Assembly (NCBI GenBank): GCA_964645775.1
Contig: CAZYBU010000006.1
Span: 1 to 64,000 of the forward strand
Length of the DNA: 64,000 bases
From: CAZYBU01 sp964645775
Lineage (GTDB): Bacteria > Spirochaetota > UBA4802 > UBA5550
Reading direction: 5' to 3'
A program made the position numbers and the translations under genes. Below are positions 45,500 through 54,853 of the stretch, in pieces. The number at the start of each line of letters is the position of its first letter. The first letter of the stretch is position 1. The notes beneath the pieces were generated by a model. That model saw nothing but the letters and a program-made list of their open reading frames with translations, made no database searches and was not told the origin of the DNA.

Positions 45500-45628
45500 C
45501 TATACAGAGCGGATCCATTGGATCAGGTCTACCCGGGGCAGCGCGCCTGCCTTTCGACCTGCCTCGGGGGTTCCCCTGAAGTTGATGGTGGTAGGTACAC
45601 CGGTTATCTGAAAGCGGGCCGCCAGAAT
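45500..45628 (-). pseudogene. possible thioredoxin C-terminal fragment
   Basis: A frame of 42 codons ending at 45500 reads FQITGVPTTINF ... GALPRVDLIQWI. This matches the cis-proline strand and last helix of thioredoxins (GVPTxxxF, GALxxxxLxxWI). No start or CxxC active site is present: upstream the frame runs into the hairpin of the repeat ending at 45704. It may be a remnant truncated by the repeat, or a chance resemblance, since the frame continues open through the hairpin. Confidence 0.3.
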
Positions 45629-45704
45629 ACCCCGCCGTAGAAGATGGCGGGAATAATAATTTATTTTTGGCCGCTCATAAAAACAACTTCAGGAATAATT
45701 GCTG
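45618..45704 (-). repeat. dispersed repeat copy, minus orientation
   Basis: Read on the minus strand it begins CAGCAATTATT, then GAAGTTGTTTTTATGAG, an AT-rich middle, TTATTATTCCCGCC and a GC hairpin (CCCGCC/GGCGGG). This aligns with the left two thirds of the tandem repeat at 39885; the right third is not recognisable. Confidence 0.55.
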
Positions 45705-45786
45705 TTTTGATGTCTGTTTTTCATTTTTCTCACCCCGTTTACAGGATTAACAAGGTTTTTCAGGAACGGGGAAATAATTACTTGCA

Positions 45787-45814
45787 TTGAGAGACAAGGG
45801 GTTCAGACTATAAC
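45787..45814 (+). promoter_or_regulatory. possible dnaE promoter
   Basis: TTGAGA (45787-45792), a 16-base spacer and TATAAC (45809-45814), 25 bases before the dnaE start. The ribosome-binding site is GGGAAGG. Confidence 0.4.
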
Positions 45815-45838
45815 GTGACATAACCACGGGAAGGCATC

Positions 45839-48800
45839 ATGCAGTTCATACATCTTCATAATCACACGGATTATTCCATACTCGACGGCGCCATAACCGT
45901 TGATCGCCTGGTTGAGCGCGCCCGGGAACTGGGCATGCCGGGCATAGCCATGACGGACCATGGAAACATGTTCGGAGCCATCGATTTCTACCAGAAAGCC
46001 ATGGCCGCCGGAATAAAACCTATCATCGGCCAGGAATTCTACGTGGCTCCCGGTTCCCGTTTCAGCAAGGAAGCGGCCAGAGAAACCGGGGACGATAAGG
46101 GATACCACCTGCTTCTCCTGGCTGAGAATAGAACCGGCTACCAGAACCTGATGAAACTCTCATCCATAGGTTACCTTGAGGGGTTTTACTATAAGCCCAG
46201 AATAGACCGGGAAGTTTTAGAAAAGTATCACGAGGGATTAATTTGCTGCTCAGCCTGCCTCGCGGGTGAGATTCCGGTTTATCTCCTCCGGGGAGAGATG
46301 GAGAGGGCCCGGGAAACGGCCCGATGGTACCGGGACCTCTTCGGCCCGGACCGGTTTTACCTGGAGCTCCAGGACCATGGCATACCGGAACAGAAAAAGG
46401 TCAACCGTGCCCTGGTGGAACTCTCCGGCGAGCTGGAGATTCCCCTGGTAGCCACCAACGATGCCCATTACGTGGAACGGGAAGACGCTTATTCCCATGA
46501 TATTCTGCTCTGCATCCAAACCGGCAAAATGCTTCAGGATGAGAAAAGGATGCGTTTCCACTCTGACCAGTTTTACCTGAAGAGCACGGACGAGATGTAC
46601 CAGCTCTTCGCCGAGGTGCCTGACGCCCTCTATAACTCGTATCGTATATTCGAGATGATTGATCTGCAACTGGAACTGGGTAAACCGATTCTGCCTCATT
46701 TTGAAGTTCCCGAGGGCTTCGATCTTGACTCCTATCTGAGTCATCTGGTCTATCAGGGCGCAAAAAAACGATATGGCAACGACCTCTCCGAGGAGGTAAA
46801 GAAACGAATCGATTACGAACTGGCAGTCATCACAAGTATGCAGTTTTCCGGTTATTTTCTTATCGTATGGGACTTCATAAACCATTCCAGGAGCCGGGGG
46901 ATCCCCGTGGGTCCGGGTCGGGGTTCGGCGGCCGGATCAATCGTCTCTTACTGCCTGGGGATTACCAGCCTGGACCCCCTTCGGTATGATCTCCTCTTCG
47001 AGAGGTTTCTGAACCCGGACCGGAACGAGATGCCGGACATGGATATCGATTTCTGCGCGGACCGCAGGGAGGAGGTCATAGATTACGTCCGGGAAAAATA
47101 CGGGGCTGATCACGTTAGCCAGATCATCACCTATGGGAAGATGAAGGCAAAGGCAGTCGTAAAGGACGTGGCCCGGGTCATGGAGATTCCTTTCGCCACG
47201 GCCAACGAGATTACCAACCTCGTGACCGAGAAGAACCTGGAACTCTCCCTGAAGAACCGCGACCTTAAGGACGCCATAGCCAAACATAATGTACCGAATG
47301 ATCTTTTTGATATCGCCCTTCGACTGGAGGGGTTGACCCGTTCCGCAGGAAAACACCCGGCAGGCGTGGTTATCGCCCCGGGTCCCATTACGGACTATGT
47401 TCCTCTTTACAAAGATCCGAGGGAAGGGAGCATCTCCTCCCAGTATGAGATGAAGACCCTGGAGAGGGCCGGTCTTGTGAAGATGGACTTTCTCGGCCTG
47501 AAAAACCTCACGATTATAGACCGCTGCCTGAATCTGATCGAAGAGAGTATCGGTGAACGGCTTGATATCGACGATATACCCCTGGATGATAAAGAGACAT
47601 ATCATCTTCTTCAGAAGGCGGACACCAGAGGGGTCTTCCAGCTGGAAAGCTCCGGCATGCAGAATATCATCCGCAGACTGAGCCCCACCACTTTCGAAGA
47701 TATCATAGCCATCGTCGCACTCTTTCGGCCCGGACCTCTGAACTCCGGCATGACCGACGATTTCATCAAGCGTAAGAGGAGCCCCGACCTGGTATCCTAT
47801 TCTCACTCCATGCTGGAACCCATTCTGAAAGACACCATGGGGGTAATCGTGTACCAGGAGCAGGTCATGCTGATATCCCGTGAGATCGCCGGCTTCTCAC
47901 TGCCTGAAGCGGACAAGCTCCGTAAGGCGATGGGCAAGAAGAAGATGGAGATCATCGATGATCTGGAGGAAAAATTCATCAAGGGCGCCCAAAAACGGGG
48001 CATCGATGAGGAACTGGCTGTTGACCTCTACAACAACATCAAGAAGTTCGGCGAGTACGGCTTCAACAAGTCTCATTCCGCGGCTTACGCGCTTGTGACC
48101 TATCAGACCGCCTATCTTAAGGCCCATTATCCCGTCACCTATTACGCGGCCCTTCTCTCGGCTTCCCTGGACAAACAGGAGGACGTGATACAGTATATTA
48201 ACGACGCCCGCTCAAACGGCATACAGGTCATGGCACCCTCAATAAATGACAGCTTTTACGACTTTACCATTGAGGATAAAGGTATCCGATTTGGCCTGGG
48301 CGCCATCAAGGGTATGGGAGAGAAGGCCATCGAATCGATTATAAGGGAGCGCAGGGAGGGCGGACCCTTTAGCGACCTGTATGATTTTATCACCCGGATC
48401 GACCTGTCGGTCCTTAACCGGGGCGTACTGGAGGCTCTCGCTATGTCCGGGGCCCTGGATAGTATTCACGGAAACCGGGCTGAACTCTTCGCTTCCATAG
48501 ATTCCATGCTGGACGACGCCCGGCATCTGCAGCAGGACCGCATATCAGGACAGGGGAACCTCTTCGGAGGAGAGATGAACGGGGGGACCCCTGATAAGAT
48601 CGGCCTGGTTTCATGCGAGGAATGGTCCGATCTTGAGAAACTGAGCCGTGAAAAGCAGGTCCTGGGTCTCTATCTTTCCGGACACCCACTCTCCCGTTAC
48701 GCCGGCGAGATACGTCTCTACTCTTCGAAGGCCATACCGGACCTTGACAAAGAAGATATTGGTACTGAACGGACATTCGTGGGGATGCTTCATAACATGC

Positions 48801-49276
48801 AGATCCGCAGGGCGCAGAAGAACGGTCGAAGGTACGCGGTCGGCACCCTGGAGGATCTGGAAGGAACCATCAACGCCATGGTTTTTCACCGGGTTCTGGA
48901 TAAGAACGAAGAACTGATCCTCTCCGGCAAACCTCTCATGATTACGGGGCGGGTAGAGGGAGAGGAGGGGCAGCCCACGAAGATTCTCATTTCAGGCGTT
49001 AAGTCCCTGCAGGAGGCGCGCCGGGAATCGGTATCTTCACTTCATATTCGTCTTGATCCTATCGGTCTTGACGAGGATATTCTGGAGACTCTCCGCAACG
49101 TCTTTGTCCGGTATAACGGGGACTGCCCCATCTATTTCCACATAGACGAAAAGGAAGGGGAGAAAATCGTCAAGGCCCATTCTACTTATAATATCGCCCC
49201 CAGCGACAATCTGGTCAAAGACATCGCCGAGATTATTGGACAGGACGCTGTCCGTTATTCCCTGGGACGTTATTAA
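45839..49276 (+). CDS. dnaE: DNA polymerase III subunit alpha
   Basis: An 1145-residue replicative polymerase of the DnaE1 type. N-terminal PHP domain (HLHNHTDYSILDGA at 5-18). Polymerase core with GRGSAAGSIVSYCLGIT and the catalytic aspartates in PDMDIDFC. Helix-hairpin-helix and OB-fold regions occupy the C-terminal third. Length and order are normal for DnaE. It stands between two unrelated genes with its own probable promoter. Confidence 0.96.
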   Translation: MQFIHLHNHTDYSILDGAITVDRLVERARELGMPGIAMTDHGNMFGAIDFYQKAMAAGIKPIIGQEFYVAPGSRFSKEAARETGDDKGYHLLLLAENRTGYQNLMKLSSIGYLEGFYYKPRIDREVLEKYHEGLICCSACLAGEIPVYLLRGEMERARETARWYRDLFGPDRFYLELQDHGIPEQKKVNRALVELSGELEIPLVATNDAHYVEREDAYSHDILLCIQTGKMLQDEKRMRFHSDQFYLKSTDEMYQLFAEVPDALYNSYRIFEMIDLQLELGKPILPHFEVPEGFDLDSYLSHLVYQGAKKRYGNDLSEEVKKRIDYELAVITSMQFSGYFLIVWDFINHSRSRGIPVGPGRGSAAGSIVSYCLGITSLDPLRYDLLFERFLNPDRNEMPDMDIDFCADRREEVIDYVREKYGADHVSQIITYGKMKAKAVVKDVARVMEIPFATANEITNLVTEKNLELSLKNRDLKDAIAKHNVPNDLFDIALRLEGLTRSAGKHPAGVVIAPGPITDYVPLYKDPREGSISSQYEMKTLERAGLVKMDFLGLKNLTIIDRCLNLIEESIGERLDIDDIPLDDKETYHLLQKADTRGVFQLESSGMQNIIRRLSPTTFEDIIAIVALFRPGPLNSGMTDDFIKRKRSPDLVSYSHSMLEPILKDTMGVIVYQEQVMLISREIAGFSLPEADKLRKAMGKKKMEIIDDLEEKFIKGAQKRGIDEELAVDLYNNIKKFGEYGFNKSHSAAYALVTYQTAYLKAHYPVTYYAALLSASLDKQEDVIQYINDARSNGIQVMAPSINDSFYDFTIEDKGIRFGLGAIKGMGEKAIESIIRERREGGPFSDLYDFITRIDLSVLNRGVLEALAMSGALDSIHGNRAELFASIDSMLDDARHLQQDRISGQGNLFGGEMNGGTPDKIGLVSCEEWSDLEKLSREKQVLGLYLSGHPLSRYAGEIRLYSSKAIPDLDKEDIGTERTFVGMLHNMQIRRAQKNGRRYAVGTLEDLEGTINAMVFHRVLDKNEELILSGKPLMITGRVEGEEGQPTKILISGVKSLQEARRESVSSLHIRLDPIGLDEDILETLRNVFVRYNGDCPIYFHIDEKEGEKIVKAHSTYNIAPSDNLVKDIAEIIGQDAVRYSLGRY

Positions 49277-49299
49277 TATTCCGTAAAGAACGCCGGGGT

Positions 49300-50367
49300 T
49301 CAGATCAGGGGCTCGATGATCTTCTGTATCATGCCGTAACCGGTGGAGTTTTCAAGTTTTCGGCGGTTTTCCTCCGTGGTATATATCCGGATACCGGGGT
49401 ACTCGTAGAGGTCCTTGGCCGTGATCTGGGCCAGGGAGGCTGCGGTTGTGGCGTCAATAATACAATCCTCACCCAGGACAAGAGGCATTTCCTCTTCAGA
49501 AGAGAAGGGGATCTTTCCATTCAGGTTCCCCTTGATTGCGTGGATGATTTTATCCGCCACCCGGAGTTGTGTCTTGTTCGTCCAGTATCCCTGGATATAG
49601 AACTGTTCCCGTTCCAGGGAAGAGTATCTGCCTTCCGTGTCGATGATAATCTCCCCGTTTACGTAGACCTTGTCTTCATCGATGGGATAAACCACTGATG
49701 CGGCTTCGTAATCTCCCCTGTCATGCTGTGTCCGGGAGGTGTCCTCCTCGGAAGGCCTAAGAAGCTTCTCTCTGGCCTTGATGGCCTGGATGAAATTGTC
49801 CACGGAACGGGTAACCTCATCCGAGGCGGTCTCAACGGCAATGGATCGTATAAGGAAGGTGCGGTTGAACAGGGCTCTGTCATCCCTGATCTGCTTTATG
49901 AAGGTATTAACCTTTTCATCCCGGGTCGTGAGGTTGTCCAGTATCAGGGTCGGGTCCTGTTCGATGCTCTGGATCTCCTCCATCTGGTCTTCCTTGCCCA
50001 GAATAAGAAAATTTCCCTGCAGGTTTTCGAATCCCTTCCCCCGGCTCAGGATAATGAAGGATATGAGGAGGGTCCTTAAAACCTTCATCTGTTCCGGGTC
50101 CAGTTCCGGCGGAAGACCGCAGTCTATTCTGTAATCGATGGCTATCAAAAAAGGGTATCCGTGAGCCTGAATGAACTTGAAGAGTTCCGTGCGAAGAAAT
50201 GTGGTGTTCTTCGTGTTTCGTAAGATTTTCCGGATCATATCGGGTGAGTGAAGGTTAAGGTTCTCTTCTATGACCAGTTCATGGGTTTTCAGCGCTGCAC
50301 GAATGGGGACAATATTCCGATGATTGTCGGTGATCACTAAAATTCTGTTTGACGCGCTTATATTCAT
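49300..50367 (-). CDS. cytoplasmic protein of unknown function
   Basis: A 355-residue protein with a first segment (RILVITDNHRNIVPIRAAL) that resembles the start of a receiver or Rossmann-like domain, an IAIDYR segment near 90, and a beta-rich, charged C-terminal part. The start at 50367 is supported by AGGA about eight bases upstream; fourteen more codons are open before it. No catalytic motif found. Divergent from the methyltransferase gene. Confidence 0.65.
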   Translation of the reverse strand: MNISASNRILVITDNHRNIVPIRAALKTHELVIEENLNLHSPDMIRKILRNTKNTTFLRTELFKFIQAHGYPFLIAIDYRIDCGLPPELDPEQMKVLRTLLISFIILSRGKGFENLQGNFLILGKEDQMEEIQSIEQDPTLILDNLTTRDEKVNTFIKQIRDDRALFNRTFLIRSIAVETASDEVTRSVDNFIQAIKAREKLLRPSEEDTSRTQHDRGDYEAASVVYPIDEDKVYVNGEIIIDTEGRYSSLEREQFYIQGYWTNKTQLRVADKIIHAIKGNLNGKIPFSSEEEMPLVLGEDCIIDATTAASLAQITAKDLYEYPGIRIYTTEENRRKLENSTGYGMIQKIIEPLI

Positions 50368-50470
50368 GAATGATGTCCTGCTGGGTGACGGTCGCCCGTA
50401 GTTCTGCATAGCCTTAAAGCTATTTCAAGAATATTATTTCATACGTCAACTGTAAAGAGAGAGATTCTGC

Positions 50471-51325
50471 ATGGAAACTGTGAATTGTATCCTCTGCGGC
50501 TCCGGGAAACGGAAGTTTCTCTTTGAAAAGGAATCCCGCTTTCGAGAACCTTTCATGGTTAATCGATGCTGTCGCTGCGGGCTGGAGTATGTCTCCCCAA
50601 GGCCCGTGCCTGACGAGATGGCCCGGTATTATACAGAGGATTACTTTACCACGAGGACGGAGCGCGGGTACGATAACTATTTCTCGGTGGAGACCGCCCG
50701 GGAGATTGAACGGGTAATCAGCCTTAACCTGGAGGACCTTGATTTTTTCTCATTTGAGAAAGGTTTGGCTGAGCGTCTGAGCCTGGATATCGGAAGCGCG
50801 GCCGGGTACTTCGTAAGGTACCTCCATGGAAGGGGGTGGAACTCGCTTGGCATAGATGTTTCCCCTGAATGTGTTACCTTCGGACGGGAAAAGGGCCTTG
50901 ACCTTGTGGAGGGAGATTACCTCGAGATGAAGTTCGAACGTCCCTTTAACCTGATAACCCTCTGGGCTACCATCGAGCATCTCCATCACCCGGAGAGGTT
51001 CCTGGAGAAGATCCATGCCGACCTGGTGCCGGGAGGAAGGCTCTATATCTCCACATGCCGGGCCGGAGGCGTTAATTTCAAGGCTCTCCATGGGAAAGAG
51101 TGGCGATACTATAATGTGCCCGAGCACCTCTTCTATTTTACAAAAAAGAACATTTTCCAGCTTTTAGAGAAGAAGGGTTTCCGTATAACCGGTTACAGGA
51201 CCTATGGGAGCGGAACCGGCCGGCCCGGCACCCTCGTCCGCCGATGGGCCGACTGGCTGGCCCGGAACCTGTTCATGGGGGATATGATGCTCGTGGCCGC
51301 GGAACGTTCGGAACAGAAGAGATGA
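50471..51325 (+). CDS. SAM-dependent methyltransferase with N-terminal zinc-binding motif
   Basis: A 284-residue class I methyltransferase. N-terminal CxxC pairs (CILCGSG, CCRCGLEY) form a probable zinc knuckle. The SAM-binding motif LDIGSAAGYF (about 109-118) and a later EHLHHPERFL segment fit the Methyltransf_23 family, often used in sugar or small-molecule methylation. It lies 12 bases upstream of panC. Substrate unknown. Confidence 0.85.
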   Translation: METVNCILCGSGKRKFLFEKESRFREPFMVNRCCRCGLEYVSPRPVPDEMARYYTEDYFTTRTERGYDNYFSVETAREIERVISLNLEDLDFFSFEKGLAERLSLDIGSAAGYFVRYLHGRGWNSLGIDVSPECVTFGREKGLDLVEGDYLEMKFERPFNLITLWATIEHLHHPERFLEKIHADLVPGGRLYISTCRAGGVNFKALHGKEWRYYNVPEHLFYFTKKNIFQLLEKKGFRITGYRTYGSGTGRPGTLVRRWADWLARNLFMGDMMLVAAERSEQKR

Positions 51326-51337
51326 AAGGATAAAAAA

Positions 51338-52207
51338 ATGAAGGTAACAAAGACCATAAGCGAGACCCGCAGAGAGCTTGCCAGGGTGCGGGAAGAGGGC
51401 TTCTCCATCGGGTTTGTTCCCACCATGGGATACCTCCACGAGGGACATCTTGCCCTCCTGGACCTGGCGGCCGAAGAGACGGACTTTCTGGTCATGAGTA
51501 TCTTCGTGAATCCCATGCAGTTTAACGTGAGCGCCGATTTTGAGGCCTATCCCAGAAACGAGGAGAGGGACCTTCAGCTGGCCCGGGAGCGGGGAGCCGG
51601 TCTGGTCTTTATCCCGGAAGCGGAGGAGATGTATCAGGAGCGTCTTGCCTCTGTGGAGATGGAACTCCTGACCGATCATCTTTGCGGTTCGGCCCGTCCC
51701 GGGCATTTTCGCGGGGTTTTTACCGTGGTGTCCAAGCTGTTTAATATCATTCAGCCGGATGTGGCAGTCTTTGGCCAGAAGGACATTCAGCAGGCCATAG
51801 CCATTACAAGGATGGTCTATGATCTTAACTTTCCGGTAAAGGTACTAACGGCCCCAACGGTCCGTGAAGAGGATGGTCTCGCCATGAGTTCGCGGAATGC
51901 TTATCTTTCCGGGGATGAAAGGAAAAGGGCCGTGGTTCTCTACGGGGCATTACAAAAGGCTGAAGAGATGATCGCCGAGGGAGAGAGGGATGTTTCCCGG
52001 ATACGACAGGGCATGGAAAAGATCATCAATTCCGGCGGTCCCAACGAGATCGACTACATCTCCGCCGTCGATTATCATAATCTCCAGCCCGTAGAAAGAA
52101 TCGAAGAGGACGCGGTTATCGCCCTCGCTGTCTTCTTCGGTATGGCACGTCTTATAGATAACATGATTATTCTTAAGCAGGATGGGTCTTTTCGATGCGT
52201 TTACTGA
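51338..52207 (+). CDS. panC: pantothenate synthetase
   Basis: A 289-residue enzyme that joins pantoate to beta-alanine with ATP. Motifs present: PTMGYLHEGHLAL (28-40), FVNPMQFN, FGQKDIQQ and MSSRNAYLS with the KMSKS-like loop. AAAGGA lies about 8 bases before the ATG. The partner panB is not in the window. It overlaps the following lipoprotein gene by 13 bases. Confidence 0.96.
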   Translation: MKVTKTISETRRELARVREEGFSIGFVPTMGYLHEGHLALLDLAAEETDFLVMSIFVNPMQFNVSADFEAYPRNEERDLQLARERGAGLVFIPEAEEMYQERLASVEMELLTDHLCGSARPGHFRGVFTVVSKLFNIIQPDVAVFGQKDIQQAIAITRMVYDLNFPVKVLTAPTVREEDGLAMSSRNAYLSGDERKRAVVLYGALQKAEEMIAEGERDVSRIRQGMEKIINSGGPNEIDYISAVDYHNLQPVERIEEDAVIALAVFFGMARLIDNMIILKQDGSFRCVY

Positions 52208-52701
52208 ATCTGTTTCTCATAATGTTTCTCTTTCTCCCTGGATGCACGCCCCGGGCCCCGGTCACGGTGGAAGGGGCCTGGCAGGCTTTGCGAAAGGCCA
52301 TTCGCGCGGAAGATCCGGTCCTGATGGAGAAACTGCTGGCCCGGCCCGACAGGGAAAGGATCGAGAAGGCAGTAACCCTGATTCGTTCCCTCCCGCCGGA
52401 GAGGAAGTTGTCTCTTTCCCGGGCAATGGGTATAAAAGCTGAAAACCTTGAGAACCTGGATGTTCCTGTTTATCTCAGGATATTTATCCTCCCTCAATCG
52501 GAATCTATTCTGACCGGCTTTCTGGATGGAGAGGTGGTATCTCTTCAGAAGGAGGAGAGAAGGGCGACCCTTACCCTGGATACCGGTGTTCGGGTCTTTT
52601 TTCGGAAGGAGGGTCCCTACTGGAAGATCCATCTTCCCGGTCTTTCAGAGAGGGACGTTTTTTCCGATGGAACAGGCCAGAAGAGTCATATCACCCCGTA
52701 A
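52195..52701 (+). CDS. small lipoprotein of unknown function
   Basis: A 168-residue protein with lipobox FLFLPGC near residue 16, then a helical and a beta-rich part. Starts inside panC, so translation is coupled. Its last 57 bases overlap the convergent PilZ-like gene. No family recognised. Confidence 0.65.
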   Translation: MRLLNLFLIMFLFLPGCTPRAPVTVEGAWQALRKAIRAEDPVLMEKLLARPDRERIEKAVTLIRSLPPERKLSLSRAMGIKAENLENLDVPVYLRIFILPQSESILTGFLDGEVVSLQKEERRATLTLDTGVRVFFRKEGPYWKIHLPGLSERDVFSDGTGQKSHITP

Positions 52702-52923
52702 ATCCTTTCGGACTACGGTACCCCGGCAATGCAGGTTGGGGGCCGCGGTAAAATGGGTAATGAACTCAATGGTCTCCCCTTCCAGGTAGTCTCCTCCAGG
52801 CACGGAGAGAAGGGCTCCCATGGGTGAAAGGTTTATAATCTCCCCGACGATATCCTTTTCGCCCGGAAAGATGGTTACCGTGCCGGGTGAATTTTTTCTG
52901 GCTTCCTTTATCCTTTCAGTCAT
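52645..52923 (-). CDS. PilZ-like small protein
   Basis: A 92-residue protein with the NLSPMGALLSVPG segment, like the D/NxSxxG half of the PilZ cyclic-di-GMP site, and a beta-barrel-like pattern after it. The upstream RxxxR half is not clear, so ligand binding is uncertain. Its ATG overlaps the stop of the chemotaxis-receptor fragment (ATGACTGA), implying the two were translated together. Confidence 0.6.
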   Translation of the reverse strand: MTERIKEARKNSPGTVTIFPGEKDIVGEIINLSPMGALLSVPGGDYLEGETIEFITHFTAAPNLHCRGTVVRKDLRGDMTLLACSIGKNVPL

Positions 52924-53536
52924 CCTGCTTATTTTTCTTCCTGTCAGGTAAAGCGTCCGTTTTCTCCAGGGTAAAGAAATCGACCGCCTGTTTCAGTGTG
53001 TCGGCAAGGTTTGATACGCCGTGGGCGTTTGCGGTCATCTCCTCGGCGCCGGAGGCGTTGGCCTGAGTAAGTTCGTTAATGGTCCCTATGGAGCGGACGA
53101 TTTCCGAGGTGGCGGTCTTCTGTTCCTCCGTGGCGTTCCGAATTTCTTCCGAGCGGCCCCGGGCCTTCTCCACTTTGAGGTTAACCTCTTCGTTAGCCTC
53201 AAGCTGGGAGGTCATGGTGGCACAGAAAGATGACATCATGCTACTGATTTCCGTCACTCCATGGATGATGCTCTGCATGGAACGGGAGGTATCAGAGGCA
53301 CCTGAGAGGCCCTGGCTGATCTCTTCATTATTCTGACGGATATTCCGGTCTATCTCCTTCAGGCTCTGGGCTGTCTGATCAGCCAGCTTGGAAATCTCGT
53401 CAGCCACGACCGCGAATCCCCGCCCCTGTTCCCCGGCCCGGGCCGCCTCGATGGAGGCGTTCAGGGAGAGGAGGTTTATCTGTTCCGATATATCGTTGAT
53501 GATACTTACGATTCCGGTAATTTCCCCGGAACTTTT
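52916..53536 (-). pseudogene. truncated methyl-accepting chemotaxis protein
   Basis: The open frame encodes only the C-terminal signalling hairpin: ITGIVSIINDISEQINLLS, then the signature AARAGEQGRGFAVVADEISKLADQ and the return helix. A TGA lies at 53537-53539, just before it, and there is no start codon upstream of the GTG at 53407, which is inside the conserved tip. No ligand domain, membrane span or HAMP is present. The 170 bases further upstream contain short open stretches in other frames, as left by a deletion. It would not work as a receptor by itself. Confidence 0.8.
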
Positions 53537-53714
53537 TCAGGTCCGGGTACTGGTCTATGGCTCCCATGCCGGGCTTGCTCCAGAGTCAAGTAGAAGATTG
53601 CGTAACCGGTCAAAGATGGTATGGTACTGTTTGTAAATGGTTACAAAGCGGTCTGGATGATAGCAGGTCAATACGGAAGCGTCAAACCTTTTTGCCTGTC
53701 CCGGGCAATTAATA

Positions 53715-54566
53715 TCAGGAAGCTATCCGTTTCTTCGTATCAAGAAGAAGTTTTTCCGCTTTTTTGTTCTCACCCTTGAATATGTATAGCATGGAAAGCC
53801 GGGTAACCTCGGAGAGGACCGGCTTGTCATGCATGATCGTTCCTTCGAGCTCTGAGATGGCCTTGTCCACGTCTCCCACTTCTTTGACCTTGTTTTCGTA
53901 ACTGATGCTTTCCAGATATTTTTTGAAACGGGCATATTCAGGCCGGCTTTCGATGGCTTCCTGAAGATATTTTACTGCCCGGTCGTAATCTCCCAGGTAA
54001 TAATAACAGAAACCGTAATAACGGTTGATAAAATGCCTGTCCTCTGACCGGTCGGCAATGATGTCAAGACATTCCAGGGTGGCTTTATAATCCTTCCATT
54101 CGTAATAGATATAGGATAGAAGGTAATGAGCCTTCAGGTGCTTCGGGTCAGACAGGGTGACCTTTTTAAAGAAGGGCTCCGCCTTTTTCAGGTCTTTCTG
54201 GTTGTAATGTACAAGGCCGGCGTAGAAGTTTCCTTCGATAAAGTCCTTCTTCTTTTTTACGGCTTCCAGAAAGAAGTCAAGGGCACTCTTCATGTCGCCG
54301 TGGTTATAATGCTCTACCCCGATGTTCAGCAGAACACGAAAATTTCGGTCAATCTTCAGGGCACGGTTATAGCAGGCGATGGCCTCATCCCTCTCCTCCA
54401 TGTGGGAATAGAGCTGTCCCATATTCGTATAGGCTTCCAGAAAATCGGGATAGAGCTCCACCGCTTTTTTGTATTCCTCGAGTGCTTCCGCTATCTGATT
54501 TCGGTTAGTGAGTTCAAGGGCACGATTGTAGATGTTTATAGCTTCTTTTGGTACACCTGTATTCAT
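53715..54566 (-). CDS. TPR-repeat protein
   Basis: A 283-residue soluble protein made of about six tetratricopeptide repeats (for example AIACYNRALKIDRN and AVKYLQEAIESRPE). No signal peptide, so it is a cytoplasmic adaptor. GAGGTC precedes the ATG. The partner is unknown. The 287 bases between it and the cyclase gene are AT-rich and contain the cyclase promoter. Confidence 0.85.
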   Translation of the reverse strand: MNTGVPKEAINIYNRALELTNRNQIAEALEEYKKAVELYPDFLEAYTNMGQLYSHMEERDEAIACYNRALKIDRNFRVLLNIGVEHYNHGDMKSALDFFLEAVKKKKDFIEGNFYAGLVHYNQKDLKKAEPFFKKVTLSDPKHLKAHYLLSYIYYEWKDYKATLECLDIIADRSEDRHFINRYYGFCYYYLGDYDRAVKYLQEAIESRPEYARFKKYLESISYENKVKEVGDVDKAISELEGTIMHDKPVLSEVTRLSMLYIFKGENKKAEKLLLDTKKRIAS

Positions 54567-54772
54567 ATCTGACCTCGTCTGCGGTTATATAACAATTGGA
54601 AATATTCCATCCTTTATATGAGAAATATCGGACCGATCCTGTCTTGAAGATAGTATAATTATAGGCGGGAAACCAGTAAAAACATGAAGCTGGCAGAGAC
54701 GATTGAGATGATCAGCGGGATGACACGGAAGAAATAAAATAACGTCTTACCGTATAAAAAAATATTATTCAT

Positions 54773-54801
54773 TTGACAATCAAAAGTGAGTGCGTCATGA
54801 T
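54773..54801 (+). promoter_or_regulatory. possible promoter of the cyclase cluster
   Basis: TTGACA (54773-54778), a 17-base spacer and CATGAT (54796-54801), 52 bases before the cyclase start codon. Confidence 0.4.
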
Positions 54802-54853
54802 ATGGCCAATGACAGACAGAAAGAGTGTTTCCTAAAATATTCAGGATAGTGAC

